Assembly (NCBI GenBank): GCA_030537565.1
Contig: JAUNVS010000007.1
Span: forward strand, 1-45,527
Source: Eubacteriales bacterium
GTDB lineage: Bacteria > Bacillota > Clostridia > Saccharofermentanales > Fastidiosipilaceae
Length of the DNA stretch: 45,527 nt
Direction: 5' to 3'
The notes under the pieces were generated by a model. The model saw only the letters and a program-made list of their open reading frames with translations. It made no database searches and was not told the DNA's origin. The stretch's first letter is position 1; every line of letters starts with the position of its first letter. Shown in pieces: positions 7,245 to 14,848 of the stretch. Both the position numbers and the translations under genes were made by a program.

Positions 7245-7796
7245 ATGAGAAGTTTTACAAAAATTGATCTACAGTACGCTCACCGCTTTTACGGATTCGA
7301 AGGCGAAGCACAATTCTTGCACGGCCATTCGGGCTGCCTCACCATCGAAGTTGAAGCACCGATTAAAAATCGTGCAAACATGGTCTACCCTTGTAACGAC
7401 ATCTATAAAACAGCTTGGGAAGTCCTACAGAACTTTGACCACGCTTTAGTTCTCCGTCAAGACGACCCCCTCCTCGAAGCCATTTTGGGTGTTTACGAAG
7501 CCCAGGGCATCCGTAACGGCGTCGAAGCCAATCGCCAAAAGGGACCTGCCTTTAAAACAGAGCTCGCCGAAGCCTTCCCAGAATGCCGCTTAGTGGTGAC
7601 GAAGGAAACGATGACCGTTGAAGGCCTCATGCAGATCGCCTATGACCTGCTTAAGGATAAGCTCAACATCGTTAAAATGACCTTCACCAGTGGTGTCAAC
7701 GGCGCCAGCGCAGAATTCCCTTCAAAGAATGATGCTGAACTCTGCCCATGCTGTGGCAGTGAACAATCCGCTAACTCGGACTGCTGCAACTGCTAA
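7245..7796 (+). CDS. 6-pyruvoyltetrahydropterin synthase/QueD-like protein with cysteine-rich tail
   Basis: This 183-residue protein has the fold signature of the QueD/PTPS family: AHRF near residue 12 and LHGHSG near residues 28-33 give the three zinc-binding histidines. In QueD the catalytic cysteine stands four residues before the first histidine of the HGH pair; here that position reads AQFLHGH, with no cysteine. The C-terminus adds CPCCGS and CCNC, a cysteine-rich tail unlike QueD. It may therefore bind zinc and a pterin-like ligand without the usual chemistry, or use other cysteines. No queuosine genes are nearby; its partner is a divergent AraC regulator. GAAGGA stands upstream of the ATG. 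Confidence 0.75.
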   Translation: MRSFTKIDLQYAHRFYGFEGEAQFLHGHSGCLTIEVEAPIKNRANMVYPCNDIYKTAWEVLQNFDHALVLRQDDPLLEAILGVYEAQGIRNGVEANRQKGPAFKTELAEAFPECRLVVTKETMTVEGLMQIAYDLLKDKLNIVKMTFTSGVNGASAEFPSKNDAELCPCCGSEQSANSDCCNC

Positions 7797-7844
7797 AAAG
7801 CCTTAGCTCAACTCGAGCTAAGCATCCTTCATCACTGAATGAAG

Positions 7845-7875
7845 AAAAAAGCCATCCTCTGAGGGTGGCTTTTTT
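7845..7875 (+). terminator. Terminator after the QueD-like gene
   Basis: GCCATCC (7851-7857) pairs with GGGTGGC (7863-7869) around a small loop, flanked by an A run before and a T run after. Typical intrinsic terminator. Confidence 0.85.
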
Positions 7876-7980
7876 ATATTCACTCAAAATTGAAAGTCCG
7901 CTGTCCCTATAGGAACAGTTGATCAACAAGCCTGTTACAATAAATAGAAATACGCTTTGCTGACCGTCTAAGGAGGACCT

Positions 7981-8574
7981 ATGTCACTTGAACCCAACGA
8001 CATCCAACGCGACGTCGACATCCAAGTCATCCTCTTAATACTCGCTGATGAACTCGAAAATCCAAGCCTCAGTGACATACGTGAAATCGCTGTCGACTCC
8101 ATGTATATGGATTACTTCGCCTTTCAAACCATGGTCAAACGCCTCTTCGATACAGGGCTACTGATGCGTTCAGTGCGAAAAGGGGAAACCCGTCTCGACG
8201 CAGAAGGCCACCCCATCGAGAGCATCGACCTAAGCCCCGAAGGCATCATCGTCCTCAATCAGCTGCGAGGTGAACTCGCGGTTGGCGTCCGCCAATTTCT
8301 ATATGAACGAATCGCCTCCAAACGAAGCGGAAAAGACCGTGCCCAAATCAAGAGCCATTATCACCTACGCCCCGAGGGCCAGTACTGTGTTGAACTTAGC
8401 TTTGAAGAAGCCCCCTATGAAGACTTTCGCATCCAGCTACTTGTCCGCGATGAAAGCGCCGCCCAACGCCTCTGCCACCGTTGGCGATCCGAAGTCAGCA
8501 AATACTATTTCCCGATTTTAAAAATTCTGCTTGAAGAAAACCCGAGCACTGAAAAGACCAAAGAAGAAGACTAG
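7981..8574 (+). CDS. DUF4364 family protein, probable winged-helix regulator
   Basis: A 197-residue soluble protein. The first 100 residues read like a winged helix: VDIQVILLILADELENPSLSDIREIAVDSMYMDYFAFQTMVKRLFDTGLL, then a wing-like strand pair and DLSPEGIIVLNQL. This arrangement and the charged C-terminal half match the DUF4364 family found in Clostridia, which has no settled function but resembles DNA-binding regulators. AAGGAGG precedes the ATG. The last residues (EENPSTEKTKEED) are a charged tail. It stands alone between terminators. Confidence 0.75.
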   Translation: MSLEPNDIQRDVDIQVILLILADELENPSLSDIREIAVDSMYMDYFAFQTMVKRLFDTGLLMRSVRKGETRLDAEGHPIESIDLSPEGIIVLNQLRGELAVGVRQFLYERIASKRSGKDRAQIKSHYHLRPEGQYCVELSFEEAPYEDFRIQLLVRDESAAQRLCHRWRSEVSKYYFPILKILLEENPSTEKTKEED

Positions 8575-8641
8575 AGCTCTTCGCTAGTGGAACTCAGAAT
8601 CAAAGGATTCCACGTAGACGAACCTTCACGTCTTCATTAAG

Positions 8642-8682
8642 AAAAAAAAGCTTGAAGCCAGAATAACTTCTAGCCTCAAGCT
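8642..8682 (-). terminator. Terminator after rubredoxin
   Basis: On the minus strand AGCTTGA (8682-8676) pairs with TCAAGCT (8655-8649) around an inner GC/GC step, and a run of eight T follows (8649-8642). It closes the rubredoxin transcript. Confidence 0.8.
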
Positions 8683-8724
8683 CGCATCCATTAACGGTTA
8701 AAACAAATCTGCTTGATTTAACAA

Positions 8725-8883
8725 TTAATTTTCGCTGAACTCATCTTTCGATGCTCCGCAAAGTGGGCAGGTCCAGTCCTCCGGAAGCGCTTCAAATGCT
8801 GTACCAGCATCAATGCCATTATCAGGATCACCAACTTCGGGATCGTAAACATAACCGCAAAGATCACATACATATGTTTTCAT
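8725..8883 (-). CDS. Rubredoxin
   Basis: A 52-residue iron protein with the two exact rubredoxin knuckles, [18 protein letters not shown] and [11 protein letters not shown], so four cysteines coordinate one iron. The middle [15 protein letters not shown] is also canonical. It carries single electrons, commonly in oxygen or peroxide defence of anaerobes. The open frame extends far upstream, but ATG 8883 gives the normal family length and has AGGAG in front; the upstream extension has no similarity to rubredoxin. It is monocistronic with its own terminator. Confidence 0.97.
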   Translation of the reverse strand: MKTYVCDLCGYVYDPEVGDPDNGIDAGTAFEALPEDWTCPLCGASKDEFSEN

Positions 8884-9086
8884 AAGAATCTTTCTCCTTT
8901 CTACTGTCGTCCGATAGAAACTATGACCATAGCAACTATCTGGAAGCATTATAGCCCTTCTTGGCCTGAAAATTCGCACATCAGCTACGCATGCACCTAT
9001 GATCAGGGCACAAAGCAAAGCTGAAGCGATCATACTTCTATGAAGATGAGCATATCTCTCAGCTCATTTCTCTACTGAAATCGGGA

Positions 9087-9102
9087 TGTTCCACGTGGAA
9101 CG
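9087..9102. other. parS site
   Basis: TGTTCCACGTGGAACG: one end base departs from the perfect palindrome. First site of the 103-bp array. Confidence 0.85.
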
Positions 9103-9189
9103 GGATCTCTAGGAGCCAGTCGGGGACAGCTGACCGCCGTCGGAGCTAACGTCAGGTAATCTGAGCCCGTGTACCCGCAGGCACCGGGA

Positions 9190-9205
9190 TGTTCCACGTG
9201 GAATG
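9190..9205. other. parS site (near-perfect)
   Basis: TGTTCCACGTGGAATG: two end bases depart from the palindrome. Second site of the 103-bp array. Confidence 0.75.
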
Positions 9206-9292
9206 GGATCTCTAGGAGCCAGTCGGGAACAGCTGCTCGCCGTCAGATCTAACGTCAGGTAATCTGAACCCGTATATCCGCAGGCACCGGGA

Positions 9293-9308
9293 TGTTCCAC
9301 GTGGAACG
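9293..9308. other. parS site
   Basis: TGTTCCACGTGGAACG: same sequence as the first site. Third site of the array. Confidence 0.85.
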
Positions 9309-9395
9309 GGATATCTAGAAGCTAGTCGGGGACAGTTGACCGCCGCCGGAGCTAACGTCAGGTAATCTGAACCCGTGTATCCGCAGGCACCGGGT

Positions 9396-9411
9396 TGTTC
9401 CACGTGGAACA
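9396..9411. other. parS site (perfect)
   Basis: TGTTCCACGTGGAACA, a full 16-bp palindrome, closing the array. Confidence 0.9.
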
Positions 9412-9480
9412 CCTTAGTAGACTACCACTCAAGAAGTAAAAAAGTAGACGCCACTTAATTCAAGTGACGTCTACTCATAC

Positions 9481-9568
9481 GGAGAGCAAGGGATTCGAAC
9501 CCTCGTTGCGCTTGTGACGCAAACACGATTTCCAATCGTGCGCCTTCAGCCAGCTCGGCCAACTCTCC
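9481..9568 (-). tRNA. tRNA-Ser (GGA)
   Basis: Read on the minus strand it begins GGAGAGTTGGCCGAG and ends GCTCTCC, giving a seven-pair acceptor stem. The anticodon arm has the loop TTGGAAA with anticodon GGA, and a long variable arm typical of serine tRNAs (TTTGCG/CGCAA region) precedes GGTTCGAATCC. It is 88 bases long and CCA is not encoded. Confidence 0.95.
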
Positions 9569-9654
9569 ACGCAGATTAAAAGCTTGCCTAATTTAGCACA
9601 AAACACTGCAAATAACAAGTTCTAAGCGAATCCCTGCCATCCCTATTCGACGAA

Positions 9655-9694
9655 TCGAAGGGGAGACTTAAACCCATGTCAGCCTCCCCTTCGA
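9655..9694 (-). terminator. Hairpin after yhbY, possible terminator
   Basis: TCGAAGGGGAG (9655-9665) is perfectly complementary to 9684-9694 around an 18-base loop. It lies just after the yhbY stop. No T run follows, so its role as a terminator is uncertain. Confidence 0.45.
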
Positions 9695-9713
9695 ACAGTC
9701 TCACGCTCTGACC

Positions 9714-10022
9714 TTATCGAGGTAAAAGGATGGCAGCATCTTTTTTCGCCAGTTCTGGAGAGTGCCTATAGAGCACAAAACGGCGGCCAATAACCTGTAC
9801 TACCTCGGCTCCCGAAGCTTCCGCCATCATCTCTGCAGCCCGTTTCCCATCAAGTTCTGAAGATTTGAGAACCTGAACCTTAACGAGCTCACGCGTACGC
9901 AATAAATCCTCGATTTCTTGAAACGACGTCTCCGAGAGATCCGTTTTTCCAATATTCAACTCTGGCTTTTTTACAGCCGCCAATTTACGCAAGAAAGCCC
10001 GTTGCTTACTCGTCAGCATCAT
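9714..10022 (-). CDS. yhbY: YhbY family RNA-binding (CRM domain) protein
   Basis: A 102-residue CRM-domain protein with the expected LTSKQRAFLRKLA opening, the NIGK loop near residue 25, and the late strand QVIGRRFVLYR. YhbY proteins bind pre-ribosomal RNA and assist large-subunit assembly. Two adjacent ATG codons (10022 and 10019) lie inside the end of obgE, overlapping it by about 14-17 bases, so translation is probably coupled to the ribosome-assembly GTPase before it. The C-terminal tail is short and basic/hydrophobic as usual. Confidence 0.9.
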   Translation of the reverse strand: MMLTSKQRAFLRKLAAVKKPELNIGKTDLSETSFQEIEDLLRTRELVKVQVLKSSELDGKRAAEMMAEASGAEVVQVIGRRFVLYRHSPELAKKDAAILLPR

Positions 10023-11424
10023 CTACCTCTTCCAACTCATAGGCGATTACTTCGCCATCTTCTTCATAGTTTTTCTCAAGCGCATCAATCGCATCTTCAA
10101 ACTCATCCAACTCACCATCCTCGAGTTCATAATCCTCGTCTCGATCCTCAGGATAATAGTCAAACTCTAGCGCCTCCATCTGGACCGTATCACCAGGATT
10201 TATACCCGCTGCTTCAAGCGCTGCAATTACGCCACGACGCTTAAGTGTTTTCTGGAAATAATGAAGAGAACTATAATCTTCAAAATTAATCGAACGAATA
10301 AAACGATCCAACCAAGACGCCTCAACCACAAAGACATCTCCCTCTTTGTGCACCCGACAAACATCATCGTCGAGCTTATAGTGCTTGTAGCCCTCGCCCT
10401 CCATTTCGATCGGCATGAAGCTCGTCGCCGCTGGTAAGGATTTAAGTCGAGAAGCCAGAACATGAAGCAATTCATCTGTCCCCATGTGAATTGGCGCACA
10501 AATCTCGTAGACCTCGTACCCCTCAGACTCTAGACGTGAGCGTAAAGCCTGGACATCTTCAGGCTCAGCCATATCCAACTTATTGAGAGCAACAATCTGT
10601 GGGCGCTTTGCAATCTCTGGATTATATGTCTCGATTTCTCGATTGATGATGCAGAAGTCTTCATAGGGATCTCGCCCCTCATGTCCCGAAGCATCCAGAA
10701 TATGTAGAAGAAGTCGGCTTCGCTCAATGTGACGTAAGAAGTCGAATCCCAAACCGAGACCTGCACTGGCCCCTTCAATCAAACCTGGGACATCCGCAAG
10801 CGCAAAAGAATAATCATCAACAGAAGCGATTCCGACTTTTGGCTGAATCGTCGTGAAGTGATAATCCGCAATCTCGGGTTTCGCACGTGTGACCACCGAG
10901 AGAAAAGTTGACTTGCCGACGTTAGGCATTCCGATAATCGCAATATCCGCAAGCAACTTGAGTTCCAAATTGACTTCCAGCGTGATGCCAGCCTCGCCCG
11001 CCTTCGCAAAGCGTGGTGCCTGACGGGTAGACGTCGCATACGCCGAATTCCCCGTGCCCCCTCGGCCACCTTCACAAAGACGAACACGCTGACCATCTTC
11101 GAGAATATCTGCGAGAATACGGCCGCTTTCTTTCTCACTCAAAACGGTGCCAAGGGGAACTTTTATACAAAGATCCGCACCCGACTTACCCGCGCGCTTC
11201 GCCCGCTGGCCGTTGTCTCCATTTTCTGCGGCATATTTCCGCTTATATCGAAAATCTTGGAGCGTGCGCAAATTGGAATCGCCTTCAACGTAGACGTGTC
11301 CGCCACGACCGCCGTTACCTCCATCGGGTCCACCATTTGGAATATACTTCGCCGTGTGGAAGGAAATGCAACCGTCGCCGCCCTTGCCTGAACTCAAGAT
11401 AATACTGGCATGATCAATAAACAT
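10006..11424 (-). CDS. obgE: ObgE/CgtA GTPase
   Basis: A 472-residue GTPase in three parts: the glycine-rich Obg domain (residues 1 to about 158, FIDHASIILSSGKGGDGCISF and GGPDGGNGGRGGHVYVEGD), the G domain with Walker A GMPNVGKST, switch DVPGLIEGA and NKLD, and a C-terminal OCT domain (DVFVVEASWLDRFIRSINFEDYSSLHYFQKTL) with an acidic tail. The family binds the 50S subunit and couples GTP/ppGpp level to ribosome assembly and growth. It follows rpmA behind a hairpin terminator (11436-11470), the usual rplU-prp-rpmA-obgE order of Firmicutes, and overlaps yhbY. Confidence 0.97.
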   Translation of the reverse strand: MFIDHASIILSSGKGGDGCISFHTAKYIPNGGPDGGNGGRGGHVYVEGDSNLRTLQDFRYKRKYAAENGDNGQRAKRAGKSGADLCIKVPLGTVLSEKESGRILADILEDGQRVRLCEGGRGGTGNSAYATSTRQAPRFAKAGEAGITLEVNLELKLLADIAIIGMPNVGKSTFLSVVTRAKPEIADYHFTTIQPKVGIASVDDYSFALADVPGLIEGASAGLGLGFDFLRHIERSRLLLHILDASGHEGRDPYEDFCIINREIETYNPEIAKRPQIVALNKLDMAEPEDVQALRSRLESEGYEVYEICAPIHMGTDELLHVLASRLKSLPAATSFMPIEMEGEGYKHYKLDDDVCRVHKEGDVFVVEASWLDRFIRSINFEDYSSLHYFQKTLKRRGVIAALEAAGINPGDTVQMEALEFDYYPEDRDEDYELEDGELDEFEDAIDALEKNYEEDGEVIAYELEEVDDADE

Positions 11425-11435
11425 ATGGCCTCATG

Positions 11436-11470
11436 AAAAAAAGGCGGAGACCTCTCAACGAAGCTCCGCC
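11436..11470 (-). terminator. Terminator or attenuator between rpmA and obgE
   Basis: On the minus strand GGCGGAG (11470-11464) pairs with CTCCGCC (11449-11443) and a run of seven T follows, ending only about 12 bases before the obgE ATG. A second hairpin (CCGGA/TCCGG) lies just upstream. It should reduce obgE expression relative to the ribosomal genes. Confidence 0.8.
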
Positions 11471-11499
11471 GTTCCTACCGGAGAAAAAACTCTTCCGGA

Positions 11500-11781
11500 T
11501 TAAGCTACTGGATAAACGCTGACCTGGGTACGCTTGCGATCCTTATGTTCGAAAGCAACTTTGCCATCAACGAGGGCAAAGAGGGTATCATCCTTACCAC
11601 GGCCGACATTGCTACCAGGGTGGATCTTCGTGCCACGCTGACGAACGAGGATGTTACCAGCTAGAACAAACTGACCATCGCCGCGCTTAGCACCGAGGCG
11701 CTTCGCCTCAGAATCACGACCGTTACGGGTCGAACCAACACCTTTTTTAGAGCTAAATAACTGTAAATCAAACTTCAACAT
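11500..11781 (-). CDS. rpmA: Ribosomal protein L27
   Basis: A 93-residue L27, with the conserved [22 protein letters not shown] and [19 protein letters not shown] blocks. It starts [14 protein letters not shown]: the residues up to LQLF are the removable N-terminal extension of Firmicutes L27, cut by Prp before the SSKKG end that reaches the peptidyl-transferase centre. ATG 11781 has GGAGG eight bases before it; an in-frame TTG five codons upstream overlaps that ribosome-binding site and is unlikely. The start lies inside the end of prp, so protease and substrate are coupled. Confidence 0.97.
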   Translation of the reverse strand: MLKFDLQLFSSKKGVGSTRNGRDSEAKRLGAKRGDGQFVLAGNILVRQRGTKIHPGSNVGRGKDDTLFALVDGKVAFEHKDRKRTQVSVYPVA

Positions 11782-12139
11782 GCTCGTGTCCTCCAAGCTC
11801 TGTTACTTCTGAGACAATCCTCAGATAGCGATTTTCATAGTTTTCGTTAATCTGTTGCAAACCGAGATGCAATGATCGAATTAATAAATCCAAATCTTCA
11901 CGCTCTCGCTCTGTAAGCTCTAGTTCCTTCGGCAATTTCAAACACGCACATCCTTCGAGGAGTTCGTATTCTGCTTCAATATCTAAAATATATAAAACTG
12001 AAGCGATGCAACTGGATGCTAGGGCTGTCACACCTGCACAGACCAGATCGTAACCGTGCGCTGCAGAATCCGCATGACCCTCGAGTCTAAAAGCATAGAA
12101 TCGCTGATTGTGATCCTGATAAAAGTGCGCATTAATCAT
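11768..12139 (-). CDS. prp: Ribosomal-processing cysteine protease Prp
   Basis: A 123-residue protein with [21 protein letters not shown]; His22 and Cys34 stand at the positions known as the catalytic pair of Prp. The enzyme removes the N-terminal extension of L27, and that extension is present in the overlapping downstream gene. It lies between rplU (27 bases away) and rpmA (overlap of about 14 bases), as in most Firmicutes. The C-terminal half ([21 protein letters not shown]) also fits the family. Confidence 0.92.
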   Translation of the reverse strand: MINAHFYQDHNQRFYAFRLEGHADSAAHGYDLVCAGVTALASSCIASVLYILDIEAEYELLEGCACLKLPKELELTEREREDLDLLIRSLHLGLQQINENYENRYLRIVSEVTELGGHEHVEV

Positions 12140-12166
12140 TGGTTACGCACCCGTCATCCCAAGCAA

Positions 12167-12472
12167 TTAGAGATTAATTGCGGAGACGCGAATCTTCGTG
12201 TAAGGCTGGCGATGACCATTCTTACGACGATAATTCTTCTTCGGCTTATACTTCATGACGAGGATTTTCTTATGCTTACCCTGCTTGAGGATCTCACACT
12301 TAACCGTCGCTGAACCGAGTTCATTCTCGAACTTCAGGCCCTCACCATTACTAACAGCCAGAACAGGCAGCTCAACTTGATTACCAACTTCACCCTCAAT
12401 CTTCTCGATAAAGAGCTCGTCACCTTCGCTGACCTTGTACTGTTTTCCACCACTTGCAAGAACTGCGTACAT
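12167..12472 (-). CDS. rplU: Ribosomal protein L21
   Basis: The 101-residue protein shows the L21 opening MYAVLASGGKQYKVSEGD and the end KPKKNYRRKNGHRQPYTKIRVSAI. It binds 23S rRNA in the large subunit. AGGAGG stands in front of the ATG. It is the first gene of rplU-prp-rpmA, driven by the promoter at 12568-12596, with a leader of about 90 bases that could carry the autoregulatory L21 leader known in Firmicutes. Confidence 0.97.
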   Translation of the reverse strand: MYAVLASGGKQYKVSEGDELFIEKIEGEVGNQVELPVLAVSNGEGLKFENELGSATVKCEILKQGKHKKILVMKYKPKKNYRRKNGHRQPYTKIRVSAINL

Positions 12473-12567
12473 GATTCAACCTCCTAAAAAAATAGAGACT
12501 CGCTGCCTAGGGTTTCGTGCCGATTTGATCACGATATTAGGTACCCGTCACATGCGGTATCCGTCGA

Positions 12568-12596
12568 ATAGTATCACCCAAGCCCAAAATCGTCAA
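12568..12596 (-). promoter_or_regulatory. Sigma-A-type promoter of rplU operon
   Basis: On the minus strand TTGACG (12596-12591) and TACTAT (12573-12568) are separated by exactly 17 bases, about 95 bases before the rplU ATG. Confidence 0.75.
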
Positions 12597-12738
12597 GGAT
12601 TTACTGAATATTCTCCGATGCAATACATTTTTTCTCCTGCAGCTTCAGGCCAAAAAGATGCCCAACAATTCTATGAATCATCAGGCATACAAATAAACTC
12701 TGAAATCGAGCGCCATATTGGGCCATCTAACAGGCTAA

Positions 12739-13716
12739 CTACTGGACCTTTGCTTCCAAAGCACGGTTTATAAAGTCATCAATATCCTGCCAAACTTGCT
12801 TCTTATCAAAATCACGCAACACCTGATGTCGTGAGTGTGCATAGAAGCGTGCTTCAATCGACTCATACCCTTTGCTTCGTAGCTGCTTCATCTGCTGTTC
12901 AATTCCACCACTCTCGACTCTCGCACAAATATCATCTTGGCCTGTGACAAAGAGAATCGGTAAATTCTTCTGAGTAATCATCCACTCATCGCGGGCGTAG
13001 ATCTCTTTGATTAGCGTACAGACATCGTGAAGAGCACGGTAGGTAAAACAGAAATTAGTTCGTTCATCATTCAACAGTGATTCAATCTGGCTTTGATCAC
13101 AATACAACCATGACAAACGCTCCTGAGGATTTTCCACGTGCATATCTTTTTTCAGATACCGCTTTGCATTATTTCGAGACATCACCAAAGCCGGTTTGTC
13201 CGGAACAAAAAATGACAGCAAACCTAGAAAAAAACGCTTCGCATTAATCGCTCGCTCAGGCGCTGGGGAACCGGACAAAATCAAACCAGACAGATCACTT
13301 GGATTACGCTTGAGATAAGCCTTTGAGAGCATCGCACCAAGACTGTGTCCGAGTAGGAAGATGGGCAGGTCCTCATAACCTTCGCGCATCGCAGTAAACA
13401 TCGACTGCATATCGTCGAGGATAAGATCAGTCCCATCGTTATACGCAAAAAAACCACGTTTTCCCTGAACTAAACTATCTCCATGACCCCGAAGATCAAA
13501 GAGAAACACTCGCAAGCCATGACTGACAAAAAATTCTGCCATTTCCTCATAATGCTTCCGATACTCGGACATTCCATGCACATAGAACAACTGCGCTTTT
13601 GGCTCGCGATCTGCAGGTTCGTATATATCCGCATGAAGCGTTACATTCATTAACCTCTGCACACGAATTGACTTATGTAGGACATTTCCACGAACATCTA
13701 GTTCTGTCTGCGACAT
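12739..13716 (-). CDS. Alpha/beta hydrolase, monoacylglycerol lipase/lysophospholipase-like
   Basis: A 325-residue soluble hydrolase with the oxyanion/strand region LFYVHGMSEYRKHYEEMAEFF, FDLRGHGDS, the nucleophile elbow GHSLGA with Ser at about residue 125, an acid in LFVTGQDDICARVESGG and a final histidine in YAHSRHQVLRD. This is the pattern of the lysophospholipase/monoacylglycerol lipase group that hydrolyses glycerol lipid esters. ATG 13716 has AGAAGGA eight bases upstream; an in-frame TTG two codons earlier is too close to that site. It stands alone, between deoD and the ribosomal operon on the same strand. The true substrate is not readable. Confidence 0.88.
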   Translation of the reverse strand: MSQTELDVRGNVLHKSIRVQRLMNVTLHADIYEPADREPKAQLFYVHGMSEYRKHYEEMAEFFVSHGLRVFLFDLRGHGDSLVQGKRGFFAYNDGTDLILDDMQSMFTAMREGYEDLPIFLLGHSLGAMLSKAYLKRNPSDLSGLILSGSPAPERAINAKRFFLGLLSFFVPDKPALVMSRNNAKRYLKKDMHVENPQERLSWLYCDQSQIESLLNDERTNFCFTYRALHDVCTLIKEIYARDEWMITQKNLPILFVTGQDDICARVESGGIEQQMKQLRSKGYESIEARFYAHSRHQVLRDFDKKQVWQDIDDFINRALEAKVQ

Positions 13717-13777
13717 CGTCAAATCCTTCTACCACTTAGTAGCGATAAGATTCCTGCTCTTACCGTAAACCATATCC

Positions 13778-14491
13778 TTAATAATGCTTCGTCACCTCTA
13801 ACGCAATCTTCATCATCTGCGTGAACGCCGTCTGCCGTTCTTCAGACTTCGTTGCTTCATGCGTAATAAGCGAATCGGAAATCGTCAAAAGACACGCCGC
13901 TTGTTTGTTCAGTTGACGGGCATTGGCAAAAAGCGCGAAACTTTCCATCTCAACACACAGAGTCTTTTTTTCCTTATACAGCTCCTCAAAAGAAAAGTGC
14001 TCTCCTCGATAAAAGACATCTGACGAATGAATCAAGCCCTCATGAACCGGGATCTCCAGATGCTGAGCTGCTTCCCGAATATGTTGGTTAAGTTCATCAC
14101 AGGGACGCTGAATATCTTCTTTAAAATTAAAAGCAGCCTCTGCATAAGATGACTCAGAATAAGCACCATCAGCTAATACCACATCGTACAGATTTAGATC
14201 TTGCGTATACGCACCAGCTGAACCGATCCGAATAATCGCCTCAACCCCATAGAATTTGAACAGTTCATAAGAATAGATCCCGATACTCGGCATACCCATT
14301 CCGGAACCCATAACGCTCACGGGTCTACCGTTGTAACTCCCCGTAAAGCCGTACATATTACGCACGCCTGTGATCTTTCGAGCATCTTTTAAAAAGGTCT
14401 GAGCAATGAACTCTGCACGCAAGGGATCACCTGGCATTAAGACTAAGTTCGCAAAATCTTTCTCTTTGGCTTCAATGTGAGCAGTTGCCAT
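13778..14491 (-). CDS. deoD: Purine-nucleoside phosphorylase DeoD
   Basis: A 237-residue hexamer-type phosphorylase: MATAHIEAKEKDFANLVLMPGDPLRAEFIA, the phosphate-binding RNMYGFTG and GSGMGMPS loops, IRIGSAGA, VEMESFALFANA and TISDSLITHE, with the late aspartate that handles 6-oxopurines and 6-aminopurines. It splits purine (deoxy)nucleosides with phosphate to base and pentose phosphate, salvaging purines. ATG 14491 has GGAGG seven bases in front and matches the family N-terminus; the frame continues upstream without similarity. It is probably monocistronic. Confidence 0.95.
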   Translation of the reverse strand: MATAHIEAKEKDFANLVLMPGDPLRAEFIAQTFLKDARKITGVRNMYGFTGSYNGRPVSVMGSGMGMPSIGIYSYELFKFYGVEAIIRIGSAGAYTQDLNLYDVVLADGAYSESSYAEAAFNFKEDIQRPCDELNQHIREAAQHLEIPVHEGLIHSSDVFYRGEHFSFEELYKEKKTLCVEMESFALFANARQLNKQAACLLTISDSLITHEATKSEERQTAFTQMMKIALEVTKHY

Positions 14492-14619
14492 AATCGTCCT
14501 CCTTTTGCCCCACAACGATGATGTGAAGCAGTTCTTGTTTATTCTAGCCTAATTAAACTTATAAAAGACTGCCTCCTCAAAAAAACCAAGTCGACAAAGA
14601 AAAGAATACGTCTTAAGAG

Positions 14620-14635
14620 TGTTCCACGTGGAACA
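14620..14635. other. parS site (perfect)
   Basis: TGTTCCACGTGGAACA, a full palindrome in the gap between deoD and the Crp-type regulator; not repeated here. Confidence 0.9.
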
Positions 14636-14767
14636 TTCAAATAACCTCCATTCGATCTTGCGAGCATCCACTTATAGCTCATCTGCTTATGGAGGCCGTT
14701 TTTTACTGTTAAGAACCCAAGATAATCGTATTTTTTGAATATAATTAAATGCAAATAAAAATCTTTG

Positions 14768-14796
14768 TTGACGCTGTGTAGGGACCACGATAAGAT
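14768..14796 (+). promoter_or_regulatory. Promoter of the Crp-type regulator
   Basis: TTGACG (14768-14773) and TAAGAT (14791-14796) with a 17-base spacer, about 50 bases before the ATG. Confidence 0.75.
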
Positions 14797-14848
14797 CTGG
14801 TGACTAGTACACACGATCACAATTGCCCTCTTATCTCTGGAGGATTGG

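Larger units (their letters stand above)
9087..9411. repeat. Three 103-bp tandem repeats, each starting with parS, plus a fourth parS
   Basis: The unit is a 16-bp parS followed by an 87-bp spacer that contains GGAGCCAGTCGG, CTAACGTCAGGTAATCTGA and GCAGGCACCGG. The four parS sites start at 9087, 9190, 9293 and 9396, so the period is exactly 103. The spacers differ by only a few substitutions, which implies recent duplication or strong homogenisation. Short open frames across this array are only translations of the repeat. Nothing else is seen between rubredoxin and tRNA-Ser. Confidence 0.95.

Noticed and set aside
8884..9033. Long N-terminal extension of rubredoxin
   Set aside because: ATG 8883 gives the standard length with a ribosome site.
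9109..9412. Two leftward open frames over the 103-bp repeats (both with ACGYTGSDYLTL-type text)
   Set aside because: They are translations of the tandem repeat and of parS itself; no ribosome site or protein-like composition.
13131..13143. TTTCCACGTG in the hydrolase gene
   Set aside because: Half site only.
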